From assembly GCA_021812905.1 (NCBI GenBank), contig JAKAMM010000132.1, forward strand, positions 1 through 5,627: 5,627 bases of DNA, in the 5' to 3' direction. The translations under genes and the position numbers were made by a program. This DNA is from Chloroflexota bacterium. GTDB lineage: Bacteria > Chloroflexota > Anaerolineae > Anaerolineales > Villigracilaceae. Every line of letters starts with the position of its first letter. The stretch's first letter is position 1. Shown here piece by piece: positions 1 through 5,601 of the stretch. The notes beneath the pieces were generated by a model. The model worked only from the letters and a program-made list of their open reading frames with translations, had not been told where the DNA came from and did not search any database.

Positions 1-176
1 GATTTCGCCAGACTGCGCGCCAGCATGGTCTTGCCAACCCCGGGCACATCCTCGATGAGAACGTGCCCTTGACACAGCAGACCAATCACGATCAGCTCGA
101 TGGCATCCCGTTTACCAACGATGACACTTTCCAGGTTTCCGATCACTTGCTCGCCGAAGGATTGTATGGACTGCAT
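1..176 (-). CDS. MoxR-family AAA+ ATPase, N-terminal fragment
   Basis: Reading leftward from an ATG at 176-174, 58 complete codons run off the window edge without a stop. The translation begins MQSIQSFGEQVIGNLESV and continues with VIVGKRDAIELIVIGLL and then GHVLIEDVPGVGKTMLARSL. This is the classic start of a MoxR ATPase: an N-terminal helix, the 'VGKRDAIELI' segment, then the Walker A loop PGVGKT at residues 45-50. Walker B, sensor motifs and the lid domain lie outside the window. MoxR ATPases act in the cytoplasm as chaperone-like ATPases, often beside DUF58 and von Willebrand factor A genes, helping to assemble or activate protein complexes; the partner cannot be identified here. The start is supported by a GAGGA ribosome binding site (183-187 on the plus strand) six bases upstream. 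The gene diverges from the tRNA. Family assignment is confident; the specific role is unknown. Confidence 0.9.
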   Translation of the reverse strand, partial: MQSIQSFGEQVIGNLESVIVGKRDAIELIVIGLLCQGHVLIEDVPGVGKTMLARSLAK

Positions 177-237
177 GAAACGTCCTCAGTAAACATCTTG
201 CGAAGGTTGTAAATTCATTCTTAAGGCCAAGATATTG

Positions 238-323
238 TCCGCTGATCTTCGCTAAAACCCATACAGGCACTCGCCTTCACGAATTAGCTCTGAAATTCGC
301 GGGAATTCTCGCTGATTAGCGGA
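238..323. repeat. Nested imperfect palindrome, possible dispersed intergenic repeat
   Basis: The outer arms are TCCGCTGAT at 238-246 and ATTAGCGGA at 315-323; they are inverse complements at 8 of 9 positions, the odd pair being a G-T wobble. Nested between them are CGAATT (280-285) and AATTCG (294-299), a perfect six-base inverted pair around an eight-base loop. The vocabulary of repeated GCTGAT, TTCGC and GAATT words resembles short palindromic intergenic repeats found in many copies in some environmental bacteria. That resemblance is inference; copy number cannot be judged from one window. It could also be a regulatory structure upstream of the moxR-like gene. Confidence 0.4.
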
Positions 324-369
324 TGAAAAAACAGTGGTACATTACCTATGCAGGAGGTCCAGTAAAGTA

Positions 370-420
370 ATGACGCGATTCTACCTTGTTTTGTGGAGAA
401 GCAAAAGAACTTCAAAATAA
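370..420 (+). CDS. Possible 16-residue small open reading frame
   Basis: An ATG at 370 opens a frame of 16 codons ending in TAA at 418-420, with the translation MTRFYLVLWRSKRTSK: a short hydrophobic centre followed by a basic tail. Its only support is a perfect anti-Shine-Dalgarno match, AGGAGGT at 352-358, although the 12-base spacing to the ATG is longer than usual. A second ATG at 349-351 overlaps the Shine-Dalgarno and encodes only five residues. No clear promoter is visible, and no protein family is recognisable at this length. It may be chance. Confidence 0.15.
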   Translation: MTRFYLVLWRSKRTSK

Positions 421-442
421 GGTCAATGGATCAAATTCAATC

Positions 443-461
443 ACCCGCTTAAGCGCCGGGT
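443..461. other. Short GC-rich hairpin upstream of the tRNA promoter
   Basis: ACCCG at 443-447 pairs with CGGGT at 457-461 around a nine-base loop. On the plus strand it is followed by an A/T-rich stretch (ATAAAATTATTT) rather than a clean U-tract, so it is at best a weak terminator for anything transcribed from the left. Confidence 0.3.
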
Positions 462-483
462 ATAAAATTATTTGGGGCTTTGC

Positions 484-512
484 TTGACACCCTAATTTGC
501 CTGTGATAAACT
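484..512 (+). promoter_or_regulatory. Sigma70-type promoter of tRNA-Asp
   Basis: A perfect -35 hexamer TTGACA (484-489) is separated by 17 bases from a -10 element TAAACT (507-512, four of six consensus positions). Transcription would start near 519-520, leaving about a 15-base leader before the tRNA. The bases between the -10 element and the start include GCCCG (516-520); a GC-rich discriminator is characteristic of stable-RNA promoters under stringent control. That regulation is inferred from the sequence pattern. Confidence 0.75.
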
Positions 513-534
513 TTTGCCCGCTCACAACGCAACT

Positions 535-607
535 GATCCCGTGGTGTAGCGGCTAACATGCGGCCCTGTCAAGGCCGAGATCGCGGGTCCGAATCCCGTC
601 GGGATCG
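535..607 (+). tRNA. tRNA-Asp (anticodon GTC)
   Basis: A full cloverleaf can be folded by eye. The acceptor stem is GATCCCG (535-541) with CGGGATC (600-606), all seven pairs Watson-Crick. The D stem is GTGT (544-547) with ACAT (556-559), including one G-T pair. The anticodon stem is CGGCC (561-565) with GGCCG (573-577), closing the loop CTGTCAA, so the anticodon is GTC (568-570), which reads aspartate codons. The T stem is GCGGG (583-587) with CCCGT (595-599). The discriminator base G607 is the expected identity element of tRNA-Asp. The CCA end is not encoded (CAG follows), so it would be added after transcription. The T loop reads TCCGAAT instead of the near-universal TTCRANY, giving C where U55 is expected. 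Everything else looks functional. Confidence 0.96.
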
Positions 608-616
608 CAGAGATAA

Positions 617-651
617 AAATCGCTCCTTTTTTGAGGAGCGATTTCGTTTTG
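617..651 (+). terminator. Rho-independent terminator after tRNA-Asp, probably bidirectional
   Basis: An 11-base-pair perfect stem, 617-627 with 634-644 (arm sequence AAATCGCTCCT), closes a six-base loop TTTTTG. On the plus strand it is followed by CGTTTTGT, a modest U-rich tail, ten bases after the tRNA ends. On the minus strand the same stem is followed by TTTTTATC, an equally good or better U-tract, so it could also stop transcription running through from the amidase operon. Confidence 0.88.
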
Positions 652-856
652 TATCACTTCAGAATCTTTCCAATCACATCACACCCACATATGGCTGCTT
701 GCGGATTCTCCTAAAAAGATGGTGGATGAGCAAGTAGTCAGAACAGTTAGGCTCGCAGCCTGGTTGTTTTTGTTAAGAGAGAGAAAAACACTCTAAAAAT
801 ACTATATCCATGTTTTTTGAACATAATTTCCTTGATGTCTGCAATAAAGCACAAAT
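652..856. other. Convergent intergenic region without a supported gene
   Basis: This stretch lies between the tRNA terminator and the operon terminator of the opposite strand. It contains an orphan hairpin with a U-tract (744-772) and a 25-codon open frame at 719-796 that lacks a Shine-Dalgarno sequence. The rest is A/T-rich and shows no clear signal. Confidence 0.6.
744..772 (+). terminator. Orphan terminator-like hairpin
   Basis: AGGCT (749-753) pairs perfectly with AGCCT (757-761) around a tight CGC loop. In RNA the helix can extend outward to C744-G766 using three G-U pairs. It is followed directly by five U residues (767-771). The arrangement is that of an intrinsic terminator on the plus strand, but the tRNA transcript should already end near 651 and no gene is recognisable in between. 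It may be a backup terminator or the 3' end of an undescribed short RNA. Confidence 0.4.
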
Positions 857-911
857 TCAAATTAAAACACAAAGGCACCGAGAACCATCCATTTGCATCT
901 TTGTGCCTTTG
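857..911 (-). terminator. Rho-independent terminator of the transporter-amidase operon
   Basis: On the minus strand the hairpin begins 14 bases after the amidase stop codon. Its arms are CAAAGGCAC (870-878) and GTGCCTTTG (903-911), nine perfect pairs, and the helix can continue inward past one mismatch with four more pairs (880-883 with 898-901). After the 3' arm the minus strand reads TGTTTTAATTTG, a U-rich tail. The loop is long for a terminator, and the AAAGGCAC word recalls dispersed intergenic repeats, so it may be a repeat that serves as a terminator. Confidence 0.7.
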
Positions 912-925
912 ATATAGAGTTAATC

Positions 926-1942
926 CTAGCGTCTGACCTTTTTGGACGCCTTCGACTTGGGCTTGGCTTTGGGTTGAGAACCCGCTTTTTTCGGAGCCAC
1001 CTTCGCCTTTGGCTTGACAAAGATACTCAGCGGCAGGAAAGCAGCCACCATGAAATTCGGCGCATCAACGATCTGGCTAATCTTCAAGTCCACCGCCACG
1101 CCGCACAGACAATAAGCCTGCGCGCGTGTCAGATGGTATTCGGAGGTTAGATAATCAAGCATATAGCGCACGGCCTGCTGGGCATTTTTAAACAGGTCGG
1201 GACCCTGCGCAGTGGTGACATAATAGCCGCCTGTATCGGCCACGGTCAGCTTCTTGCGCGGCGGGGTAATGAAGCGCATTTCAGCGAGATTGGCGTGTTT
1301 ATGCAAGTTGAACCGCAAGGTAACAGTCATGGGCGATTCGATGCCGGTTCCATTGATTTCCCCGTCGCCCTGGGCAGAATGGGAGTCGCCGCAAGAAAAC
1401 AGAGCGCCGGGGACGAAGACCGGGAAAACGATCTTGGAACCCACGCCCAAATGACGGGTGTCGAGGTTACCGCCATTTTCGCGCGGTGGGATAGCATCCA
1501 GTCTGCCACTCTGGCGTGGAGCAACGCCCATCTCGCCGGAAAATGGCTCAAAGGGAATCAAAATATCCTTGCGAAACTCGCAATACTTTGATCTTAGCTT
1601 ATAAATATGAAGATAAGGATCGGGGAATTCATCGGCCAGCAGGCCAAAATGGGGAATAACCGCATTCCACCCCCAACCTTTATGTTTGAGGCTAAGGACC
1701 TCAACTTCCAACCCATCACCGGGTTCTGCACCCTCAACATAGACCGGGCCGGTGACAGCATTAACGCGGCCAAAGTCGAGACGCCCGATATCCTCATTCG
1801 TCGACTGGGGAGTGATCTGATTGACGGAAGCTTCCACGGTCTCGAAGACAACAGTGTCGCCCGGCTTGATTCGAATGCGCGGCGGAAGTGTATTATCCCA
1901 AAAATTGTGCAGTTTGGAACTATCTAGATGATGAGTAGTCAT
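926..1942 (-). CDS. Acetamidase/formamidase-family amidase with a lysine-rich C-terminal tail
   Basis: The 338-residue product belongs to the FmdA/AmdA acetamidase/formamidase family, cytoplasmic enzymes that hydrolyse short aliphatic amides to a carboxylic acid and ammonia. The recognisable stretch is residues 155-201: PRENGGNLD, HLGVGSKIVFPVFVPGALFSCGD, then the family hallmark GDSHSAQGDGE at 185-195. The body ends with FLPLSIF at 302-308, where shorter family members normally finish. It is followed by 30 extra residues rich in Lys, Pro and Ala (11 Lys and 2 Arg), including PKAK twice and PKSK once. The start at 1942 is chosen because AAGGAG (1950-1955 on the plus strand) lies seven bases upstream; the frame stays open to an ATG at 1990, but that would add 16 residues that resemble no family sequence and would overlap the permease stop. 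It is the last gene of the operon, 44 bases after the permease. The actual substrate is unknown; related members act on other amides. Confidence 0.9.
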   Translation of the reverse strand: MTTHHLDSSKLHNFWDNTLPPRIRIKPGDTVVFETVEASVNQITPQSTNEDIGRLDFGRVNAVTGPVYVEGAEPGDGLEVEVLSLKHKGWGWNAVIPHFGLLADEFPDPYLHIYKLRSKYCEFRKDILIPFEPFSGEMGVAPRQSGRLDAIPPRENGGNLDTRHLGVGSKIVFPVFVPGALFSCGDSHSAQGDGEINGTGIESPMTVTLRFNLHKHANLAEMRFITPPRKKLTVADTGGYYVTTAQGPDLFKNAQQAVRYMLDYLTSEYHLTRAQAYCLCGVAVDLKISQIVDAPNFMVAAFLPLSIFVKPKAKVAPKKAGSQPKAKPKSKASKKVRR

Positions 1943-1949
1943 TTGGATT

Positions 1950-1955
1950 CTCCTT
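1950..1955 (-). promoter_or_regulatory. Ribosome binding site deciding the amidase start
   Basis: AAGGAG on the minus strand, seven bases before the ATG at 1942-1940. It lies inside the longer open frame that begins at 1990, which argues for the internal start. Confidence 0.8.
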
Positions 1956-1986
1956 ATTTCATTAGAGACAGACTTCAAGACAGATA

Positions 1987-2910
1987 TCACTGGCCGTGTC
2001 GAATGCGTGGATCCACGATAGTCTGAACAACATCGATCAGAATGCCACTGACGACAACTGCCAGAGCAGTGACAATCACGGTCCCAAGGATCAGTGGGAC
2101 ATCTACGGTCTCAATTGCCTCCACTGCCAAGCGGCCCAGTCCCGGCCAATCAAAAACCTGTTCCACCAATACCACGCCGCCGATGAACCAGGGAATATCC
2201 ATCCCGGCCATTGTGATGATCGGGTTGAGCGCGTTGGGCAGCATATGCCGCATTAAAACCAGGAATTGGGACAGGCCCTTCGCGCGCGCGGTGCGAACGT
2301 AATCGGTCGAGAGGATATCAAGGGCACTGGAGCGCATCATGCGAGCATACCAAGCCGCCCCGCCCAATCCGGCCGTTAATGCTGGCAGAACCAAGTGCAA
2401 AGGCGTACCCGTCCCACCGAGAGGAAAAATCGGAATGAGGTAGCCAAACCAGTACAGAAGCATCAAGCCAAGCCAGAACGGCGGTGCGGATACGCCTAGC
2501 AGTGCCAGGATCATTCCCAACCTATCTGCCAGCCGGCCGCGGGCGACCGCAGAAATAATCCCAACCGGCAGACCGATGGCAAGCTCGATGAATACTCCGC
2601 CGCAGATCAGCGCAAATGTGTAAGGGATTCGGCCAAGAATCAGGGTGGTTACATCAACCTGCTTTCGATACGAGAATCCCAGATCACCGTGCAAAACCCG
2701 TCCCATATAATCGATATATTGCACCCACAGCGGCTGATCCAGACCGAGTTCATGGCGAATACGCGCCACGGTCGCGACGGTGGCGCTGGGTCCGGCATAC
2801 ATGCGTGCCGGATCGGCCGGCAGGTAATAGATCAACACAAAGGTAATGATGGATATCCCAAACAATACAGGGATCGTCTGAATAATTCGACGCGCCAGGT
2901 AAGTCCACAT
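1987..2910 (-). CDS. ABC transporter permease, DppB/OppB type
   Basis: This 307-residue inner-membrane protein is one half of the channel of a peptide/nickel-family ABC importer. It opens with WTYLARRIIQTIPVLFGIS, the usual DppB first helix, and has about six hydrophobic segments (roughly 9-30, 97-122, 132-155, 172-190, 230-252, 272-295). The cytoplasmic EAA loop that contacts the ATPase is DYVRTARAKG (203-212), with LP at 224-225 in the expected place. The C-terminus ends in the family signature DPRIR (300-304). Length is normal for DppB. I place the start at 2910 rather than at the ATG at 2964, because the upstream 18 residues lie within the previous gene and look unrelated. The stop of the upstream permease and this ATG are separated by one base (TAAC then ATG), so translation is probably coupled; GGGAAG seven bases upstream is only a weak ribosome binding site. 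The transported ligand cannot be read from a permease. Confidence 0.94.
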   Translation of the reverse strand: MWTYLARRIIQTIPVLFGISIITFVLIYYLPADPARMYAGPSATVATVARIRHELGLDQPLWVQYIDYMGRVLHGDLGFSYRKQVDVTTLILGRIPYTFALICGGVFIELAIGLPVGIISAVARGRLADRLGMILALLGVSAPPFWLGLMLLYWFGYLIPIFPLGGTGTPLHLVLPALTAGLGGAAWYARMMRSSALDILSTDYVRTARAKGLSQFLVLMRHMLPNALNPIITMAGMDIPWFIGGVVLVEQVFDWPGLGRLAVEAIETVDVPLILGTVIVTALAVVVSGILIDVVQTIVDPRIRHGQ

Positions 2911-2911
2911 G

Positions 2912-3865
2912 TTATAACTTCCCAACTTGCATCGGGTCGAGTGCATCCCGCAGCCCGTCACCAAGCAAGTTGAAGGCGAAAACAGTAAGCATGATAGCCA
3001 CGCCGGGGAAGATCACCAGCCACGGCGCGGCGCGGTAATACGATTGAGCTTGCTGGATCATCCCGCCCCAGCTGGGCGTTGGAGGCTGCACACCAATGCC
3101 GAGGTAGCTCAGGCTGGCTTCCAGCATAACGTTAGTCGCGATTCCAAGCGTGCCCCAAATAATGATGGTCGGTACCAGCTGAGGCAGGATGTGGTGAACG
3201 AGAGAATAAACACGGCCTGCTCCGAGCGCGCGTGAGGCGATCACAAAGTCTCGATCACGCAAGGCAACAACCTGGCCATAAACTACACGCGCAATCCAGG
3301 TCCAATAAACAGCGCCGATGACTACAATGATGATCCACATACTTGGCTTGAGAATAGCAACCAGCGTCATCGCCAAAAGAAGTGTTGGAAAAGCCATCAT
3401 CACATCGGTGAAGCGCATGAGCACGCTTTCCAAAAGACCTCCGAAGTACCCGGCGATGGATCCGATCAATGTGCCCAGGGCCACAGCCAATGCATTGGCC
3501 AGCACCCCGACGACCAGACTTACGCGCGCCCCATAAAGGATGCGGCTGAGCAGGTCCCGTCCATTGGCATCCGTTCCAAGAGGGAAGCGCAGGCTGCCTT
3601 CAAGGAGTGTACTGGGGATCGGCTGGCCATCGGGCGTCAGCCCGTCGCGAAACTGATCGGCTGGATCATGGGGCGCAAGCACCGGCGCCAACAAAGCGGA
3701 CAGAATGAGCAGCAACACCAATGCCGCACCCACCATCGCAGTTCGATCACGTTTTAACCGACGCCAAACCAGAGCCCCGTAACTGATTTCTAGCGGAGTT
3801 GATGAACCTTCAGGTAACCGATCAGGCTGATCTGGCCGATATGGTTCAAGCTGGGGAATTTCCAT
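2912..3865 (-). CDS. ABC transporter permease, DppC/OppC type
   Basis: This 317-residue inner-membrane protein pairs with the DppB-type subunit. It has a cytoplasmic N-terminal stretch of about 40 residues rich in Pro and charged residues, a first membrane helix at 44-65, and then the DppC hallmark HPLGTD-like segment FPLGTDANGRDLLSRILYG (94-112), followed by five further hydrophobic segments. The EAA loop is DFVIASRALGAGR (206-218) with LP at 227-228. The C-terminus NLLGDGLRDALDP (299-311) is typical. Length is normal. The start is the only sensible ATG, but no Shine-Dalgarno lies at a good distance; the nearest, GGGAGG, is 18 bases away and sits inside a hairpin, so independent initiation may be weak. 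The gene order C before B is the reverse of the common dpp/opp order. It follows the binding-protein gene by 56 bases. Confidence 0.94.
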   Translation of the reverse strand: MEIPQLEPYRPDQPDRLPEGSSTPLEISYGALVWRRLKRDRTAMVGAALVLLLILSALLAPVLAPHDPADQFRDGLTPDGQPIPSTLLEGSLRFPLGTDANGRDLLSRILYGARVSLVVGVLANALAVALGTLIGSIAGYFGGLLESVLMRFTDVMMAFPTLLLAMTLVAILKPSMWIIIVVIGAVYWTWIARVVYGQVVALRDRDFVIASRALGAGRVYSLVHHILPQLVPTIIIWGTLGIATNVMLEASLSYLGIGVQPPTPSWGGMIQQAQSYYRAAPWLVIFPGVAIMLTVFAFNLLGDGLRDALDPMQVGKL

Positions 3866-3881
3866 TTTGGATTTAGCGGAG

Positions 3882-3914
3882 AGCCTCCCGAGGATTTAGT
3901 CTCCTCAGGAGGCT
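3882..3914 (-). promoter_or_regulatory. Intercistronic hairpin between binding-protein and permease genes
   Basis: On the minus strand AGCCTCC (3908-3914) pairs with GGAGGCT (3882-3888), then after one mismatch GAGGA (3902-3906) pairs with TCCTC (3890-3894) around a seven-base loop. That is 12 pairs, starting seven bases after the binding-protein stop. No U-tract follows, so it is not a simple terminator. Stem-loops at this position in ABC importer operons, such as malE-malF, are known to protect the upstream message and raise the amount of binding protein over the permeases; that role here is inferred. The 3' arm also covers the only GGGAGG near the permease start. Confidence 0.65.
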
Positions 3915-3921
3915 AACAATA

Positions 3922-5601
3922 TTAGTGTTCAATCCACATCGTCTCGTATGAGAACAGATGCTCCGGATGAGTGAGAGTTGGCAGACCATGTAGCTTTTGG
4001 GAATGGGCGATGTCGTACTCGCCATTATATACTGGCACCCAGACCGCATCCGCCATCAGTTTCTGGAAGAAGGGAGCGTATGCTGCCAGGCGCGCATTGC
4101 GATCGGTCATGGCTAGCAAGGTCTTGCTTTGGTCGTCTAAGGACTGGTTGCAATAACGCGACCAGTTCCAACCACCCGGGGTATTCGAGCCGCATCCCAG
4201 GATGGGACCGTAGAAGTCATCCGGATCGGGGTAATCCTGGATCCACCCTAAGCCGCCTGACCATGTGAGAGGAGTCTTGCCGTTGCCGGCGTCATCGATC
4301 ACATTGGGTGCCGCCAGGGTATTGATATTAAGCTTAATCCCAATGTTCGCCAGATCTTGCTGGAAAGACAGGCATAGCTTGGGCTGGGGGTCAACGGAGA
4401 TACATTCGATACTTGTTTCGAAGCCGTTGGGATACCCGGCCTGAGCCAGCAAAGCCTTGGCTTTATCAGGATTATAGTCATAACCGGTGTATGACTTGTC
4501 ATAACCAGGCATGGTGGGTGGAAGGATCTGGTTTGCAACCGTCCCTCGGCCATTAAGCAATTGGATGATGTGCTGCTTATCAATGGCATAGTTCAATGCC
4601 TGGCGTACCATCACATTGTCGAAAGGCTTGACAGTAGTATTTATGGCGATGTAGATCGTGCTCACCTGCGGCTGTATTTCCAACCGCGTGGCCCATGCAG
4701 GATCGGAAGAAATCCGGGCCCAGTCGGCACCTGGAGGTGGATCGCCCATCAGTTGGATATCACCTTTATCCAGGCGTAGCAAAGCCACATCGGGTGTCAC
4801 ACCGACCTGAATGGTGATCTTATCCAGATATGGACGGTCAGACATGAAGTAGTTGGGATTGCGCTCGAAGACCAGAGTTTGACCCGATACCCATTGGTTG
4901 AGGGTGTAAGGACCGGTTCCCACTGGGGCATGCCCAAAATCCTGGCCTGCTTTGGCCACTTCTTCCTTGGGCACAATGAAGGCAAAATTGAGAGCCATCT
5001 TGTTCAGGAATGTGACATCCGGCGATGACAAGGTAAATTGCACGGTATATGGATCGAGAGCCTGGATGCCGGCGACTGAAGTTGCCTTGCCGTCAATAAA
5101 ATCCTGGGCACCCTTAATGCCGGTAAAGAACCCGGAGCCCGGGCTGGCCGTCTTGGGGTCGAGCACGCGCGTAATGGAATAAACCACATCGTCAGAGGTG
5201 AACTCACGACCATTCGAGAATTTGATCCCCTGGCGGAGCTTGAACGTATAGACGGTGGCATCTGCATTGATGGTCGGCATGCTTTCCGCCAGGCGAGGCA
5301 TAATGGTTGTCCCGCTATCGTAATCAATCAGCCCATCGAAGACCAGTTTTTCGGCCGGCCAGTTGGTCCAATCGTAACCGATGGCCGGGTCGAGCGTCGC
5401 CAAGTCGTCTTTATAAGCGACAGTGATTTCGCCCCCTTTCTGCGGGGTCAATGTCCCGGATGTGGCAACAGGGTTGGCTGCGCCAGATGAAGATGAAGTC
5501 GCAACTGATATAGACGGAGCCGTCGGCGGAGTAGTCCCTCCACAGGCAGTGAGCAGTGTTGCAAATACAAGCAACAAACAGAAAACAATTTTTCGATTCA
5601 T
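3922..5601 (-). CDS. Extracellular solute-binding lipoprotein, family 5 (DppA/OppA type)
   Basis: This 559-residue protein captures the ligand for the ABC importer. It begins with a lipoprotein signal peptide: MNRK, a hydrophobic core, and the lipobox LTAC with the lipidated cysteine at residue 20. A Ser/Thr/Pro/Ala-rich flexible linker follows to about residue 53. The folded domain starts near GGEITVAYKDDLATLDPA (56-73). Family 5 signatures follow in order: YTFKLRQGIKFSNGREFTSDDVVYS (118-142), GTGPYTLNQW (228-237), VRQALNYAIDKQHI (332-345), YNPDKAKALLAQAGYPNGF (376-394) and WIQDYPDPDDF (453-463). Four cysteines (400, 410, 470, 484) in the mature domain could form disulfides. Length is normal. 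AAAGGAG (5611-5617 on the plus strand) is nine bases before the ATG, fixing the start. It is the first gene of the visible operon. Family 5 proteins bind peptides, nickel chelates, oligosaccharides and other ligands, so specificity is open. Confidence 0.95.
   Translation of the reverse strand: MNRKIVFCLLLVFATLLTACGGTTPPTAPSISVATSSSSGAANPVATSGTLTPQKGGEITVAYKDDLATLDPAIGYDWTNWPAEKLVFDGLIDYDSGTTIMPRLAESMPTINADATVYTFKLRQGIKFSNGREFTSDDVVYSITRVLDPKTASPGSGFFTGIKGAQDFIDGKATSVAGIQALDPYTVQFTLSSPDVTFLNKMALNFAFIVPKEEVAKAGQDFGHAPVGTGPYTLNQWVSGQTLVFERNPNYFMSDRPYLDKITIQVGVTPDVALLRLDKGDIQLMGDPPPGADWARISSDPAWATRLEIQPQVSTIYIAINTTVKPFDNVMVRQALNYAIDKQHIIQLLNGRGTVANQILPPTMPGYDKSYTGYDYNPDKAKALLAQAGYPNGFETSIECISVDPQPKLCLSFQQDLANIGIKLNINTLAAPNVIDDAGNGKTPLTWSGGLGWIQDYPDPDDFYGPILGCGSNTPGGWNWSRYCNQSLDDQSKTLLAMTDRNARLAAYAPFFQKLMADAVWVPVYNGEYDIAHSQKLHGLPTLTHPEHLFSYETMWIEH

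Larger units (their letters stand above)
177..534. other. Intergenic region between moxR-like gene and tRNA-Asp
   Basis: This stretch of about 358 bases has no open frame resembling a known protein. It holds the moxR-like ribosome binding site (183-187), a nested imperfect palindrome (238-323), a perfect AGGAGGT heptamer at 352-358 followed by a 16-codon open frame (370-420), a short GC-rich hairpin (443-461) and the tRNA promoter (484-512). I could not find a convincing promoter for the moxR-like gene. Confidence 0.7.

Noticed and set aside
461..466. TATAAA as a second -10 element for the tRNA
   Set aside because: No -35 element lies at a suitable distance, and the promoter at 484-512 is far better placed.
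719..796. 25-codon open frame in the convergent gap as a real gene
   Set aside because: It has no Shine-Dalgarno, no promoter, and runs through a terminator-like hairpin. It is mentioned only as part of the orphan-hairpin finding.
810..828. A/T-rich inverted repeat ATGTT/AACAT
   Set aside because: Five weak pairs in an A/T-rich region are expected by chance and no U-tract follows.
926..1990. Longer amidase beginning at the ATG at 1990-1988
   Set aside because: The extra 16 residues resemble no family sequence, overlap the end of the permease gene, and the internal ATG at 1942 has an excellent AAGGAG at seven bases.
1987..2964. Longer DppB-type permease beginning at 2964
   Set aside because: Its first 18 codons lie inside the upstream permease gene in another frame. 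The family's usual N-terminus begins at the ATG at 2910, directly after the upstream stop.
893..5182. Many open frames of 60-107 codons on the plus strand and in other minus-strand frames across the operon
   Set aside because: They overlap well-supported genes, show no recognisable domains, and have biased compositions typical of antisense or shifted frames of GC-moderate coding DNA.
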